In this document: positions 6,356-6,396 of the stretch, piece by piece
Numbering within the stretch: the stretch's first letter is position 1
Layout: every line of letters starts with the position of its first letter
Assembly: GCA_018065885.1 (NCBI GenBank)
Contig: JAGHSL010000090.1
Span: forward strand, 1-6,396
DNA length: 6,396 bases
Source: Candidatus Limimorpha equi
Lineage (GTDB): Bacteria; Bacteroidota; Bacteroidia; Bacteroidales; F082
Reading direction: 5' to 3'
Notes under the pieces: generated by a model
What the model saw: the letters and a program-made list of their open reading frames with translations, nothing else
Told to the model about the DNA's origin: nothing
The model's database searches: none
Program-made: the position numbers and the translations under genes

Positions 6356-6368
6356 GATGAAATGAAAA

Positions 6369-6396
6369 ATGCGGAAGGCTGATTGGCTTTCCGCAT
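6369..6396 (+). terminator. Probable operon terminator, cut by window end
   Basis: ATGCGGAAGGC (6369-6379) pairs with GCTTTCCGCAT (6386-6396) as an 11-bp stem with a single G-U wobble and a 6-base loop. AAAA precedes the stem, so a matching T-run probably follows just outside the window. This would end the NifU-like/GGGtGRT transcript and perhaps a convergent one. Confidence 0.7.

Overview
The window looks like a chromosomal segment from a member of the Bacteroidales, most likely a Prevotella/Bacteroides relative. The sequence reasons are three promoters matching the Bacteroidota sigma-ABfr type (TTTG or TTG at -33, TAnnTTTG at -7), mostly Shine-Dalgarno-free A/T-rich leaders, and a TonB-dependent receptor carrying the N-terminal carboxypeptidase-regulatory-like domain typical of this phylum. 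The species assignment is inference.

Layout: (1) Bases 1-69 hold three 23-bp units beginning GACCGAA, directly abutting the promoter of a 425-aa AAA-type ATPase with a C-terminal DUF4143/PD-(D/E)XK-like region (124-1401, +). (2) A strong hairpin at 1471-1505 separates that gene from a convergent minus-strand pair. (3) The minus-strand pair runs from a small membrane-anchored or secreted His-rich protein (4313-3954) into a 760-aa TonB-dependent outer-membrane receptor (3866-1584). (4) The 225-bp divergent intergenic region 4314-4538 carries two back-to-back promoters, a 19-bp palindrome lying over the minus-strand core promoter, and a long A/T inverted repeat between the two promoters. (5) A plus-strand two-gene operon encodes a 230-aa NifU/IscU-like protein (4539-5231) and a 336-aa GGGtGRT-family protein (5244-6254). 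(6) Three hairpin-forming elements follow, the last of which looks like a terminator cut by the window end.

How the genes may work together: the His-rich protein and the TonB receptor look like one outer-membrane uptake unit, plausibly for a metal or metal complex. The receptor has a CxxC motif in the plug and both proteins have His clusters near the N-terminus. The NifU-like/GGGtGRT pair is the most interesting element. It pairs a scaffold-like protein lacking part of the normal IscU ligand set with a cysteine-rich partner of unknown function, in a tight and apparently well-expressed operon. The shared divergent control region raises the possibility that metal import and this putative Fe-S-related pair respond to the same signal, but nothing in the sequence proves it. 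The ATPase gene looks like an independent, possibly self-regulated accessory locus.
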